Of a stretch of DNA of 29,710 bases, positions 7,320 to 17,117 are shown piece by piece (position 1 is the first letter of the stretch; each line of letters opens with the position of its first letter). The notes beneath the pieces are model-generated. The model worked only from the letters and a program-made list of their open reading frames with translations, had not been told where the DNA came from and ran no database searches. Location: NCBI GenBank assembly GCA_040510375.1, contig JBEVJC010000032.1, positions 1 to 29,710 on the forward strand, given 5' to 3'. The position numbers and the translations under genes are program-made. Source of the DNA: JBEVJC01 sp040510375. Lineage in GTDB: Bacteria > Bacteroidota > Bacteroidia > Chitinophagales > Chitinophagaceae.

Positions 7320-10300
7320 CTAGTAAGCCAGGGGCAGCTCCACATGGAATGTTGTTCCAACGCCTGTTTTGGTTTCAAACCAGATCCTGCCCTTTGCCTG
7401 CTCAACGATACTCTTACACATGGCGAGTCCCAGACCCGTTCCCGAACTCTTGGTAGTGAAATTGGGCATAAAGATCCTCGACCTCATTTCCTCGGGAATA
7501 CCTTCGCCATTATCTTTTACACTGATCCGCACTCCGCCTTCCGTAAGGGTTTCGGTGACCTCAATACTGCAGTCGTCACCGGTACAGGCCTGGATGGCAT
7601 TGGCAAAGAGATTGGTGAACAGACGGTTCATCTGCGTTTTATCGGCATACACTACGATCTTGGAGTCAACCGGAATCCATTCAAACCTGATCTTTTCATT
7701 GGAAGCATATAACTCCTGCAACGAACGAAGTACCTCATGCAGGTCAAACTCCTCGGCATTGGTATAACTGATATTGGCGAATTGTGAAAAGTCGGCTGCT
7801 ATCTTGGAAAGATGATCGATCTGCTCCACCAGTGTACGGGCCGTATTGCCCGACAACTCCTTTACATTGGGATGATCACTTGCTATGGCTTTTTGCAGAT
7901 ACTGCATACTTAGCTTCATTGGTGTAAGCGGATTCTTGATCTCATGGGCTACCTGTCGCGCCATTTCCCGCCAGGCCCCTTCCCGCTCTGTTTTGGCCAG
8001 TGCCTCGGCACTCTCGCCAAGTTTTGTCACCATCTTATTGTACTCGGTCACCAGATCACCGATTTCATCGTCACGGTTCCACTCAATCTCTTCATTGAGC
8101 CTGCCCAGGTTAACTTCCTTCATCTTATTACTGATAATCGAAAAGGAACGCGTGATCCGGTTGGTAATGAACAGGGCAATCAATCCGGCTACCAGCAGTA
8201 TAAATGCATTCAGGTTAATAATGGTTACGATAAAATTCGAGATCTCCTGGTTCAGCTCGGGCTGTGAGGTAAAATACGGGATACTCAGGTAGGCATAAAC
8301 CCTTCCCTGTTCATCCCGCACCGGTGCATAGATACTCAGGTACGACAGGTTGGCGATACTTTCCTGCTGCACATGTTCCACCTGGTTAAGCCTGCTCAGG
8401 TGATAAAAGGCACTGGGTTCCATTTTCTCACTCAGCACTCCCTTGGTGTATACGTTTGCCTCTGAGGATACTTTAAGGTCGCCGTTGAGGTCATAGACAT
8501 TCACATCAACGCCATGGATATCCGAAACCTCATCCACCAAACCCTGGAGCGAATAATTTGCAACTGAATCTGTCAGGCTTAACAGGGTGTCGCCGGCCGA
8601 CTCCTGGTCAATAATCCGTTTTTCCATTTCGTTGACCATGATCTTCATCGTGCGGCTCAGCCGGTCGCTGTTATTACGATTATACCGGGCCTTAAAAAAG
8701 TTAATAGTTGCAATACCGATAATGATGAACGAAAATATACTGATAAAGATGATGGTGCTATGCACCTGGTTGCGGATATTAAAATGAAAGAACCGTTTAA
8801 ATCCTTGCCAGTCGTGCGTGGCACGAATGCCAAGTGAAAGAATCTGCACAATGAACACCAGGAAAATAAACGAACAGAAAATATAGGAAAATAACGTGAT
8901 CGACTCAATAGCGGTATCCTGTTTGCGGGCCATCACCACTACCCTGTCCTTGCCGGCATGATACCATAATTCATCGTAACCTCCGCTTGTACGGCGGACA
9001 AATTCGTTCGACTTCGGAAAACTGTTCATATCCAGCCGGGTCGAAAAAGGATATTTATTCGACATGCTGATCAGCCTGCCATGACTATACACCGCAAAAG
9101 AATAGATCGGCGAATTTTCCGGGTCATTCTTTTTGTATTGTTTGAATAACTCAGGGAACAGCGCATCACTGCTGTATTTTTTTGGATTGGAGATGATGAA
9201 AAAATAACCAAGCCGGTCACCAGCCGAATCGGTAAGCACCCGTTGGGTGATATAGGTGTACTTGTCAAAGGCGGTTTCGTAATAATAGAGATCCGGGGTT
9301 CCGGTTACCCTGGCCTGTTGCCTGACAATGGTATTTAGCGCTTCAAATGTGGTGGAGTCGGGATTATGCAAGCCATGCAACGTTGAATCGAACACATACA
9401 GTTTGGTATCGTATTTATTCAGGTATCCGCTGTAATTATCATTGAGGATACTATCGCGCAGGTGAATGCTGCCCACACTGTCCCTGAAGCGGTCGAAATT
9501 TTCCGACAGGAAATCATTGTCCAGGTACTTAAGCGCAATATTCATCAGCCGCTCACTTCCTGGATCGGCCTGGAACGCGAGTTTTTCTGCATAAAATTGT
9601 CGTTTCTCCCACTCCTTCTTTTTATTCTGGTCGAGCATGATCGCTGCAATGGACACAGAAAAAATAAAGATCCAGAACAATACACCTGCCACATTGATCC
9701 GGAAACGGTTAAGCAGCATGCCTTCCCGGCTGATCAGCCAGGTATAACCCAGTAACCATACCAGAACAGGGATAAAGAATAATACACGCGGATCACCACT
9801 ACTGGCCGTCAGGTAAACCAGGCCAGAAAACGAAATAATAAAATATACCAGCCAGGTACGGCCTTCCAGTAATGGAAAGATGACCCGGAACAGCAGCTGC
9901 GTGAAATAATAATAGGAAAGGGTAAGTGTGGCCAGTACAATAAAACCCACAACGGTATACCGGTCCAGGCTAAAAAAGTTGGTTACATCAAAAGAGATCT
10001 TTGAATCGGCCACCATACTGCGGATTACTGTGGCGAGGATAAAAGTGGAATAGATCAGCAGGCAAACCGAAACCAGTCCGAGAGTCCACTTCAACCAGTC
10101 AGGCAAACGGTACAACTGGTTTTCCATCCGCTGGATCCTGAACCAGGTAAACAGCACCACCCAGCAGAAGAAGGCAGAGTTGATCATCAGGTCGCCAAGC
10201 GAAGGCTGCACAATATTCGATCCGTAGATCGAGGGATCAAAGAGTTCAAACTGCCGCAGGTTCAGTAAGGGCGGGAAGAAATAAATGAACAGTCGCAGCA

Positions 10301-11072
10301 GCAACAGGGTAATGGCCAGGAAGGCTACTCCCTTCCAGACCCTTTTGGTAGCAAGGGATTCAGCGATCAGGTGAATAAATAATAACATGAAGAGCAGTCC
10401 ACCCATCCGAAGAATGATCGTAAACGAACTGTTGTATGGCACCGCCCCGGATGCCTTTTTATCAAGATAATAAAGAACCTTACCTGTCTGCGATTTTACG
10501 GGAAAGGCAGTTGGCACCGGACTGATGACAACCCGTTTGTCAGCATCCCTGCTGTAAACGAACTGATCCGGCAGGTAATCGGTCTGCAGGAAAAATGCTG
10601 ATCTTACCGGGATCAGTGCATATACCATAATGGTATGCGAGGTTATCACCATTGATCGTTTGATCATAAGGTAGTATCCATTGGCGAGCCGGACAAAATC
10701 TTCGAAATCGCCCAATGAATACGAGCTTTCAGGAGGCACGGCAAGTTGCGTATTCCAGAAATTCATTGCAACCGTGCCGGAATTCCTGACCGTATAGATA
10801 AAAATCCCGTATTTTTTGGAGGTGATCCTGTTGAATGAAGCAGTGTTTTCTGTTCCCTCCACCAATTGCCGTAACAGCGCAGTATCCTTCAGCACCCGGT
10901 TAAAATCGGTTTCCTGTGAATGGATATACTTCTCGGCATTCACTACTTCTTCCGCAACAGAAGTCCGTTCACTATAAAGTTCATTGTAAACAAAAGAAAG
11001 GATAAATAAAGCGGCCGAAGCAATCAGCAACCCGATTTTCCAGGAAAGGCTATTTCTTATGATGGGATTCAC
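7320..11072 (-). CDS. Large multi-pass membrane sensor histidine kinase, NtrY-like core
   Basis: This 1250-residue kinase is far longer than usual. There is an N-terminal membrane helix (about 10-29), an extracytoplasmic stretch, and then a polytopic block of roughly eight or nine helices (about 215-485). A second extracytoplasmic region (about 490-720) is followed by helices near 724-745 and 771-791, a third sensor region, a helix near 949-971 and a HAMP linker. HisKA has the motif HEIKNPLTPMKLSMQ with phosphoacceptor His1043. HATPase has the N box NLFANAIQA, G1 DNGEG and G2 GTGLGLAM. The H box resembles NtrY kinases. The start is GTG, overlapping the mazG stop by four bases (GTGA), so translation is probably coupled. 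No response regulator is adjacent. The signal sensed is unknown. Confidence 0.9.
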   Translation of the reverse strand: MNPIIRNSLSWKIGLLIASAALFILSFVYNELYSERTSVAEEVVNAEKYIHSQETDFNRVLKDTALLRQLVEGTENTASFNRITSKKYGIFIYTVRNSGTVAMNFWNTQLAVPPESSYSLGDFEDFVRLANGYYLMIKRSMVITSHTIMVYALIPVRSAFFLQTDYLPDQFVYSRDADKRVVISPVPTAFPVKSQTGKVLYYLDKKASGAVPYNSSFTIILRMGGLLFMLLFIHLIAESLATKRVWKGVAFLAITLLLLRLFIYFFPPLLNLRQFELFDPSIYGSNIVQPSLGDLMINSAFFCWVVLFTWFRIQRMENQLYRLPDWLKWTLGLVSVCLLIYSTFILATVIRSMVADSKISFDVTNFFSLDRYTVVGFIVLATLTLSYYYFTQLLFRVIFPLLEGRTWLVYFIISFSGLVYLTASSGDPRVLFFIPVLVWLLGYTWLISREGMLLNRFRINVAGVLFWIFIFSVSIAAIMLDQNKKKEWEKRQFYAEKLAFQADPGSERLMNIALKYLDNDFLSENFDRFRDSVGSIHLRDSILNDNYSGYLNKYDTKLYVFDSTLHGLHNPDSTTFEALNTIVRQQARVTGTPDLYYYETAFDKYTYITQRVLTDSAGDRLGYFFIISNPKKYSSDALFPELFKQYKKNDPENSPIYSFAVYSHGRLISMSNKYPFSTRLDMNSFPKSNEFVRRTSGGYDELWYHAGKDRVVVMARKQDTAIESITLFSYIFCSFIFLVFIVQILSLGIRATHDWQGFKRFFHFNIRNQVHSTIIFISIFSFIIIGIATINFFKARYNRNNSDRLSRTMKIMVNEMEKRIIDQESAGDTLLSLTDSVANYSLQGLVDEVSDIHGVDVNVYDLNGDLKVSSEANVYTKGVLSEKMEPSAFYHLSRLNQVEHVQQESIANLSYLSIYAPVRDEQGRVYAYLSIPYFTSQPELNQEISNFIVTIINLNAFILLVAGLIALFITNRITRSFSIISNKMKEVNLGRLNEEIEWNRDDEIGDLVTEYNKMVTKLGESAEALAKTEREGAWREMARQVAHEIKNPLTPMKLSMQYLQKAIASDHPNVKELSGNTARTLVEQIDHLSKIAADFSQFANISYTNAEEFDLHEVLRSLQELYASNEKIRFEWIPVDSKIVVYADKTQMNRLFTNLFANAIQACTGDDCSIEVTETLTEGGVRISVKDNGEGIPEEMRSRIFMPNFTTKSSGTGLGLAMCKSIVEQAKGRIWFETKTGVGTTFHVELPLAY

Positions 11073-11842
11073 AGATCCGTTTGTCGTTTTATCCTGTTCC
11101 AGATGGCGTCCATCTCTTCGAGCGTCATAGTGTTCATGTCCTTACCCTCCTGGGTTGCAATCTTCTCCATCCGGGTGAATCGGTGGATGAATTTTTTATT
11201 GGTGCGCTCGAGCGCATTTTCGGCGTCCACTTGCAAAAACCGTGCGTAATTGATCAGGGAAAACATCAGGTCGCCGAATTCTTCTTCCACCTTTTCAGGC
11301 TGTCCGGTATCCACTACTTCCATCAGTTCCCGCGTTTCCTCTTCCACCTTCTCCCATACCTGCTCCTTTGTATCCCATTCAAATCCGGTCTGTTTTGCTT
11401 TTTCCTGCAAACGCATCGCCTTTACCATGGCGGGTAAGGACCGGGGAACACCCGACAGCACCGACTCCTTCCCTTCTTTTATTTTCAGTTTCTCCCAATT
11501 CTTCTTGACATCCTCTTCATTCTCCACTTTCACATCACCATAAATATGCGGATGCCGGTAGATGAGTTTTTCACAGACCCCGTTGATTACTTCATCAAGG
11601 GTGAACTGGCCCTGCTCGCGGCCAATCCTTGCATAAAAAACAATATGAAGTAACAGATCACCCAGCTCTTCCCGTATACCCTTCCAGTCGGAATCGGTAA
11701 TGGCGTCCGCAAGTTCGAACGTCTCTTCAATAGTCATCTGCCGGAGCGTATGGATGGTTTGTTTTTTATCCCAGGGACATTTTTCACGAAGCTCATCGAG
11801 AATGCTGACAAGTCGTGCAAAGGCAGTATCAGTAGTTGACAT
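11069..11842 (-). CDS. mazG: Nucleoside triphosphate pyrophosphohydrolase MazG
   Basis: MazG hydrolyses (d)NTPs to the monophosphate and pyrophosphate, cleaning the nucleotide pool and, in E. coli, influencing ppGpp-related stress. It is 257 residues long, the full two-domain form. The N-terminal all-alpha domain has the metal motif EETFE (39-43) with EELGD (58-62). A second domain near 165-205 repeats it as EEETREL...EEFGDLMFSLINYAR. The opening with KCPWDKKQT is typical. It is the middle gene of an operon: it starts 12 bases after the DUF3667 gene and overlaps the histidine kinase start by four bases. Confidence 0.95.
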   Translation of the reverse strand: MSTTDTAFARLVSILDELREKCPWDKKQTIHTLRQMTIEETFELADAITDSDWKGIREELGDLLLHIVFYARIGREQGQFTLDEVINGVCEKLIYRHPHIYGDVKVENEEDVKKNWEKLKIKEGKESVLSGVPRSLPAMVKAMRLQEKAKQTGFEWDTKEQVWEKVEEETRELMEVVDTGQPEKVEEEFGDLMFSLINYARFLQVDAENALERTNKKFIHRFTRMEKIATQEGKDMNTMTLEEMDAIWNRIKRQTDL

Positions 11843-11854
11843 AACATTAAAAGA

Positions 11855-12910
11855 TTATACCTGGAACAACGCGTATCCAAAGAATATAGCGAAAAGGAAC
11901 GTGAGACTGACCAGGCAAAGGAAATTAAACAGTAGAAACTTCATTATTGTTTTGAACCAGCCTTGTCCATAAAAATTTTTGAAAGCTTTCAGCGTATATA
12001 CGATGCCATACACGAATATGGCTCCGGTAATAAAATTGATCCAGCCATATGGCACACGCTGGAATAGAATAAATAGCATCAGCAGGATAAACGTAAATAT
12101 GTATTGATGCACCAGGAAGATGGCATGGTCGGCAAAATAAAACCGCTTCCGTCGCAGGTAAAGCAGGTATAGAAAAAAACCATAAAGCGGGAGCGAAACA
12201 AATAACAGGGAGGGCAACGTATGCATAAACTTGTTAATGATCTCGGCCATGAGTTTCCCTTCCTCACCGGGATAACGCTCATTCATGTCCAGCCCCTTCC
12301 TGATCAGCATCCGTTTTAAAAAATTATCCCGTTTACCGGCGGGCATCGAAGCCTGGATTGAATCATATTGGGCAACCGTTTCAAATTCATCACTGGATAT
12401 AATTACGCCCACCCTTCGTTTTGGCCTGGTACTTACCGTATCGGAATTAAGCTTCAGCATCTCCAACGCCTCCCGCACCTGAGCAGAATCCTCTTTGGAA
12501 TCTGCATTCCGGTATGCCTCCTTACTCCATTTATCTAAATCTCTATCGGTCATGCGGCTGGTATTGCTTCCGAAATCAATGTCCGTATTTTTTACCGAAT
12601 AAAAGGTGAAGACTACCAGGAAGAATACCGCAGAGGTAAACACATACATCCTCACCGGATGCAGGTAACTATTCCGTTTGCCCGAAATATATTGTTTACT
12701 GAGGAAGCCCGGTTTACTGCCAAGGATACCGAGAGTTTTGAAGAATTTCCCGTCAAAATGGGTGATGTCGGAGAAAAAATGATTGACCATCCCAAGGAAT
12801 GTCTCATGCGGCTCGGTGTTCTCCTGTCCACAAACCTGGCAATACCGCCCCTCTACCATCGTACCACAATTAAGACAATCTTTTTCTTTCCGTTCCCGGC
12901 CGTGCGACAT
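11855..12910 (-). CDS. DUF3667 zinc-ribbon membrane protein
   Basis: This is a 351-residue protein of the Bacteroidota family DUF3667, with no established function. The N-terminus has a compact zinc ribbon with C12-x2-C15 and C24-x2-C27 (CLNCG, YCQVCGQ). It then has the family region from GMVNHFFSDITHFDGKFF to the segment SKQYISGKRNSYLHPVRM, leading into the first membrane helix (about 85-103). A soluble stretch (about 110-220) follows, then four further helices to the end. The start is ATG at 12910. It is first in the operon with mazG and the large kinase, so a membrane or envelope-stress link is possible but only inferred from position. A near -7 box TATTTTAG lies at 12923-12930 on the minus strand. 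Confidence 0.85.
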   Translation of the reverse strand: MSHGRERKEKDCLNCGTMVEGRYCQVCGQENTEPHETFLGMVNHFFSDITHFDGKFFKTLGILGSKPGFLSKQYISGKRNSYLHPVRMYVFTSAVFFLVVFTFYSVKNTDIDFGSNTSRMTDRDLDKWSKEAYRNADSKEDSAQVREALEMLKLNSDTVSTRPKRRVGVIISSDEFETVAQYDSIQASMPAGKRDNFLKRMLIRKGLDMNERYPGEEGKLMAEIINKFMHTLPSLLFVSLPLYGFFLYLLYLRRKRFYFADHAIFLVHQYIFTFILLMLFILFQRVPYGWINFITGAIFVYGIVYTLKAFKNFYGQGWFKTIMKFLLFNFLCLVSLTFLFAIFFGYALFQV

Positions 12911-12937
12911 GCTGTTTTTTTGCTAAAATAAGTACAA

Positions 12938-12969
12938 TTCGAACATAGTGGGTAATTGCGCTACTTTTG
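12938..12969 (+). promoter_or_regulatory. Promoter of the YD-type secreted protein gene
   Basis: TACTTTTG at 12962-12969 matches TAnnTTTG exactly. TTCG at 12938-12941, 20 bases upstream, is a one-mismatch -33 element. The leader before the ATG at 12991 would be about 16 bases. The 80-base divergent interval to the DUF3667 gene must hold promoters for both directions. Confidence 0.6.
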
Positions 12970-12990
12970 CCTCATAACCCGTCTATCTAA

Positions 12991-13830
12991 ATGAAATACC
13001 TATTCCTGACCTTTACTATCCTGTTTACCGGTCAACTACAAGCCCAGTTTTATTACAATGATATCCAGAACATGCTTTCCCTTTCGGCCAGGGCCAGGAC
13101 AATTTTCGCAGAAAAGGTCAAAACCATCACTGCAACAGGATATGATCCACAGGGATCAAAGAGCAACGACTTTAACGAAATCCAGGAATCTGATCCACAG
13201 AGGCGCGCGCTGAAAGTAAGCACCCGCAACGGTATGCAGGTAACACGTGTTTTTTACCTGTTCGATGATCAGTCAAGACCTGTAAGTATCACCGATTCGT
13301 CTGCTGGTTTTAAATCGGTCACTTCCTGCCGTTATGATGCAGGAGGTAATCTCATCAACCTCACCATCACCGTTACTGATTCACTAAATGATTTCAGCCA
13401 GGTGGATGATCACCAGTACCTACTCAACAGTGCCGGCAAACCGGAAAAATTATGGCGCATATTAAATGGGCGTGATACAACTGAATACCGGTTTACACTT
13501 GATGAAAAAGGAAATGTATCGGGCGAACAGTTGTTCCGGCGAAACACCGGCCTTGACCAGGTTTATTATTATTACGACGACAATAACCGGTTGACCGATG
13601 TGGTGCGGTTTGATAAAAAGACCCGTCAGTTATTGCCGGATTTTATGTTTGAATATGACGACCAGAACCGGGTGATCCAGCAGATTTCCACCTTGTCGGC
13701 CACCAGCAGGAATTACCTGATCTGGCGGTACATGTACAATAGTAAAGGCCTCAAGACAAAGGAGGCCCTATTTAATAAACAGAAAGAATTGACGGGCCGG
13801 ATTGAATACACCTATGTATTTTACCCTTAA
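12991..13830 (+). CDS. Secreted protein with YD/RHS-like repeat segments, function unknown
   Basis: This is a 279-residue protein with a clear N-terminal signal peptide (cleavage probably near residue 19-20, in LQAQF), so it is exported to the periplasm or beyond. The body contains weak tyrosine-aspartate repeat motifs such as CRYDAGGNLINL, YYYDDNNRLTDV, FEYDDQNRVIQQ and YMYNSKGLKTKE. These are spaced about 20-45 residues apart and resemble the beta-strand YD repeats of RHS and teneurin proteins. There is no RHS core, toxin domain or T9SS tail, so it is more likely a small beta-rich envelope protein of the kind common in Bacteroidota. It has its own promoter. It precedes the TonB receptor on the same strand by about 118 bases. 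Confidence 0.75.
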   Translation: MKYLFLTFTILFTGQLQAQFYYNDIQNMLSLSARARTIFAEKVKTITATGYDPQGSKSNDFNEIQESDPQRRALKVSTRNGMQVTRVFYLFDDQSRPVSITDSSAGFKSVTSCRYDAGGNLINLTITVTDSLNDFSQVDDHQYLLNSAGKPEKLWRILNGRDTTEYRFTLDEKGNVSGEQLFRRNTGLDQVYYYYDDNNRLTDVVRFDKKTRQLLPDFMFEYDDQNRVIQQISTLSATSRNYLIWRYMYNSKGLKTKEALFNKQKELTGRIEYTYVFYP

Positions 13831-13948
13831 CCCATCTCTATCAACCATTCACCGAATCCGGGTCGCCCATGGCCCGGATGATGTTTAACTTTCCGCTGCC
13901 TGGCGCAATAACTAACTGCGGGGCGATCATGTGTATAAAAGATTTTTA

Positions 13949-16264
13949 ATGAATAAGGTTGCCCTTTTCGTCCTGACCCAACTTATTACCGTTGCTGTCT
14001 GGTCGCAGTCAAAATATACCATCAGTGGTACTATCAAATCCAGATCAAAAGGTGAAACCCTGATCGGGGCCAGCATCCGGTCCGGTATCAGTGGCACCAG
14101 CAGTAATGAATATGGTTTTTATTCCATAACCCTGCCAAAGGGAACCCATACGCTGGAGATCAGTGCCGTGGGCCTTCAGCCAAAATCAATCGACCTGGAT
14201 CTTTCTGCAGATCTCCGCCTGAATATCCAGCTCGATGACGAAGTAAAGGATCTCGAAGGGGTTGTCATTAACTCACAATCACGCGGGAGAAGTATCAGCA
14301 GTCCGCAGATGGGCATGGAGAAACTTTCTACCAAAGACATCCGGAATATTCCGGTATTGCTGGGCGAACGTGATGTCCTTAAAACACTCCAGCTCCTGCC
14401 GGGTGTTAAATCGGCCGGCGACGGGAACAGCGGATTCTATGTCCGCGGTGGTGCCGGCGACCAGAACCTGATCCTGCTGGATGAAGCACCCGTATACAAC
14501 GCATCCCACCTGCTGGGTTTCTTTTCTACGTTCAACTCCGAAGCTATCAAGGACATGACCGTTTATAAAGGAGGTATGCCTGCACAGTATGGCGGACGGC
14601 TTTCTTCCGTTTTGGATATAAAAATGAATGATGGTAATAACCAGGATTATAATGTGAGCGGCGGACTTGGACTTATCTCTGCCAAATTAAATGTGGAAGG
14701 ACCCATCCAGAAAGATAAAAGTTCGTTTCTTGTCACCGGCCGGCGTACTTACGCCGATATTTTCCTTAAACTCTCAAGCGATTCCACGGTCAGCAACAAT
14801 ACCCTGTACTTTTACGACCTGAACGCCAAACTCAACTATGAGCTGGGTGATAAAGACCGGCTTTTCCTCTCCGGATATTTTGGAAAGGATGTTCTGGGTG
14901 TTGGTGAAACATTTGGGATCGACTGGGGTAATACCACCGGTACCCTGCGATGGAACCATATCTTCAGCAACCGGTTATTTGCCAATACCTCACTTATCTA
15001 CAGTAATTATAATTACAAGATCTCAATCCGCAGTGGCGGCGACGATTTTGATATACTGTCAAGGATCCGCGACTGGAACCTTAAACAGGAATACCAGCTC
15101 AATGCAGGAAGTCGCAGTACCCTGCGTTTTGGATTCAATTCCATTGCACACACCATCACACCTGGTGAGGTAAAAGCGTTCAGTTCTCAAAGCGTAAATT
15201 CATCGGCGCTGCAAAAACGTTACTCCTGGGAAAATGCTTTTTTTGCGAGCAATACCTGGAAGGCTTCTTCAAAAATCAACCTGACCTATGGACTGAGGGT
15301 ATCGGCATTCAGCCTGCTTGGTAAAGGCGATTATTATACACTCGATCAGCAGGGACTGGTGAATGATACACTTAGTTATGACAAGGGAGAGTTTATCAAA
15401 ACCTATATTAATCCTGAACCAAGGGTGGCAGCCAGTTATGTTTTTAATCCCCGTACATCACTGAAGGCATCATATGCCCGCAACGTGCAGAACCTGCACC
15501 TGGTCTCCAACTCCACCTCCTCCAACCCCACGGATAAGTGGATCGCCAGTACCAATATCATCAAACCTGAGATCAGCGACCAGGTTTCGGTTGGTTATTA
15601 TCACGACCTGCCCGGCAACCGTTATGAAATAAGTGCGGAGACTTATTATAAGTCCATGCAAAACCAGATTGATTACCGCGATGGCGCAGATATATTCGCC
15701 AACAACGATGCTATTGAACAGCAATTACTTTTTGGAGTCGGCCGTGCCTATGGTATTGAATTGCTGGTGCGTAAAAAAGCAGGTAAACTGACAGGCTGGA
15801 TCGGTTACACCCTTTCCAAAACAGAAAAAAAGATCAATGGGATCAATGAAGATGAATGGTATAACGCCAGGCAGGACCGTACCCACGACGTATCAGTAGT
15901 CGGCATGTATCAGTTAAATCAAAAATGGAGTCTTTCAGCCACCTGGGTTTTTTATACAGGCGACGCAATCACTTTCCCTGCGGGCAAATACCGGATCGAT
16001 AACCAGACTGTTTTTTATTATACCGAACGTAACGCCGAAAGGATGCCCGCCTATCACCGTCTCGATCTTGGCGCTACCTGCATTTTAAGACAAAAAAGAA
16101 GGTGGAGCTCTGAGCTTAGCTTTAGCCTGTATAATGCCTATGGTCGCGAAAACGCTTACACCATTAACTTCCGCGACAGTGAAGAAGATCCTGACAAAAC
16201 AGAAGCCGTTCGTTACGCATTGTTCAAATTCATTCCCTCTATCTCTTACAATTTTAAATTCTGA
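13949..16264 (+). CDS. TonB-dependent outer-membrane receptor with carboxypeptidase-like N-terminal domain
   Basis: This is an energy-coupled outer-membrane transporter. A signal peptide (MNKVALFVLTQLITVAVWSQ) is followed by a carboxypeptidase-regulatory-like beta-sandwich (about 25-105), a Bacteroidota hallmark. A plug domain follows (about 130-235, with GFYVRGGAGDQNLILLDE and YKGGMPAQYGGRLSSVLDI), then a 22-strand barrel ending in an aromatic residue (SYNFKF). It is about 771 residues, shorter than SusC proteins. I chose ATG at 13949, which gives a standard signal peptide; a GTG at 13931 would add six residues. The DUF4249 lipoprotein gene begins two bases after its stop, so the pair probably works together. 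The substrate is unknown; size and partner argue against a classic SusCD glycan system. Confidence 0.92.
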   Translation: MNKVALFVLTQLITVAVWSQSKYTISGTIKSRSKGETLIGASIRSGISGTSSNEYGFYSITLPKGTHTLEISAVGLQPKSIDLDLSADLRLNIQLDDEVKDLEGVVINSQSRGRSISSPQMGMEKLSTKDIRNIPVLLGERDVLKTLQLLPGVKSAGDGNSGFYVRGGAGDQNLILLDEAPVYNASHLLGFFSTFNSEAIKDMTVYKGGMPAQYGGRLSSVLDIKMNDGNNQDYNVSGGLGLISAKLNVEGPIQKDKSSFLVTGRRTYADIFLKLSSDSTVSNNTLYFYDLNAKLNYELGDKDRLFLSGYFGKDVLGVGETFGIDWGNTTGTLRWNHIFSNRLFANTSLIYSNYNYKISIRSGGDDFDILSRIRDWNLKQEYQLNAGSRSTLRFGFNSIAHTITPGEVKAFSSQSVNSSALQKRYSWENAFFASNTWKASSKINLTYGLRVSAFSLLGKGDYYTLDQQGLVNDTLSYDKGEFIKTYINPEPRVAASYVFNPRTSLKASYARNVQNLHLVSNSTSSNPTDKWIASTNIIKPEISDQVSVGYYHDLPGNRYEISAETYYKSMQNQIDYRDGADIFANNDAIEQQLLFGVGRAYGIELLVRKKAGKLTGWIGYTLSKTEKKINGINEDEWYNARQDRTHDVSVVGMYQLNQKWSLSATWVFYTGDAITFPAGKYRIDNQTVFYYTERNAERMPAYHRLDLGATCILRQKRRWSSELSFSLYNAYGRENAYTINFRDSEEDPDKTEAVRYALFKFIPSISYNFKF

Positions 16265-16266
16265 CC

Positions 16267-17076
16267 GTGAAAAAATTCATCAATATATTATTTATAACGG
16301 GATCACTCGCGGTGTTGACTTCCTGCGAAAAAGTGATTGAAATAGACCTGGATGGGGTGGATAAAAAATATGTGGTAGAGGCTAATATCAGCGACCAGCC
16401 CGGAACCTGCAGGGTCCTCCTGAGCCAGACCAGGGATTTTACTGACAATAACCAATTTGTTGGTATCGGTGGTGCCGTTGTTACCATAACTGAAAGTGGT
16501 GGTGCGGTAACTGTACTTACTCCTTCGGAACCGGGTGTATATGAATCTGCAGCCCTTGTGGGAACCAGTGGTAAAACGTATAATCTTTCAGTCAATATTA
16601 ACGGCGAAACCTTCACCGCCAGTTCTACCCTGCCCCAAAAAGTAAACCTCGACAGTATTTATACCACAAGTGAGTTCCTGTTCAACGATACAAGACTGAT
16701 CGTTAATGTTGACTTCATGGATCCTCCGGGTAAAGGGAATAACTACCGGTTTATCCAGTATTTTAATGGCAAGAGGGAAGACCAGCTGCAGTTTATGAAC
16801 GACGATTATACGGATGGCAGGAATGTGAACACCAAACTTTTTTACTTCAACGATGATGATGAAAAAGAACTGGATCTCAAATCGGGTGATGAAGTACGGG
16901 TTGAAATGTATAATATCGATCCGGCCATGTACAAATACTGGTTCAGCCTGTTCCGCTCTTCCACGGGCGACAGTAACCAGGCCACTCCTTCCAACCCCGT
17001 ATCAAATATCAGGGGCGGTGCCCTGGGTTATTTCAGTGCCCATACCATGCAGACAAAAACCATGATTGTGCCGTAG
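16267..17076 (+). CDS. DUF4249 family lipoprotein
   Basis: This is a 269-residue lipoprotein with lipobox LTSC (Cys20). It is anchored in the membrane and probably partners the TonB receptor encoded just upstream. DUF4249 proteins are regularly encoded after such receptors in Bacteroidota, which suggests a SusD-like accessory or ligand-capture role without sequence similarity to SusD. After the lipobox it shows the family pattern of short beta strands (VIEIDLDGVDKKYVVEANI, then GGAVVTITESGG and GKTYNLSVNINGETFTASS). The start is GTG, two bases after the receptor stop, which implies coupled translation. No membrane helix follows the signal. It faces a convergent lipoprotein gene across 41 bases. 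Confidence 0.9.
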   Translation: MKKFINILFITGSLAVLTSCEKVIEIDLDGVDKKYVVEANISDQPGTCRVLLSQTRDFTDNNQFVGIGGAVVTITESGGAVTVLTPSEPGVYESAALVGTSGKTYNLSVNINGETFTASSTLPQKVNLDSIYTTSEFLFNDTRLIVNVDFMDPPGKGNNYRFIQYFNGKREDQLQFMNDDYTDGRNVNTKLFYFNDDDEKELDLKSGDEVRVEMYNIDPAMYKYWFSLFRSSTGDSNQATPSNPVSNIRGGALGYFSAHTMQTKTMIVP

Positions 17077-17117
17077 TTTCCTGAAATCCGGCCCAATATT
17101 TCCTGAAGTAGTTGTTA

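Noticed and set aside
7369..8292. Several plus-strand frames of 107-135 codons across the kinase gene
   Set aside because: They are antisense to the conserved HisKA/HATPase region and show no domain of their own.
13856..13879. Inverted repeat ATCCGGG / CCCGGAT between the YD protein and TonB receptor genes
   Set aside because: The stem is 7 bases with a 10-base loop and no T run follows. It could be a weak hairpin, but there is not enough support to call a terminator or operator.
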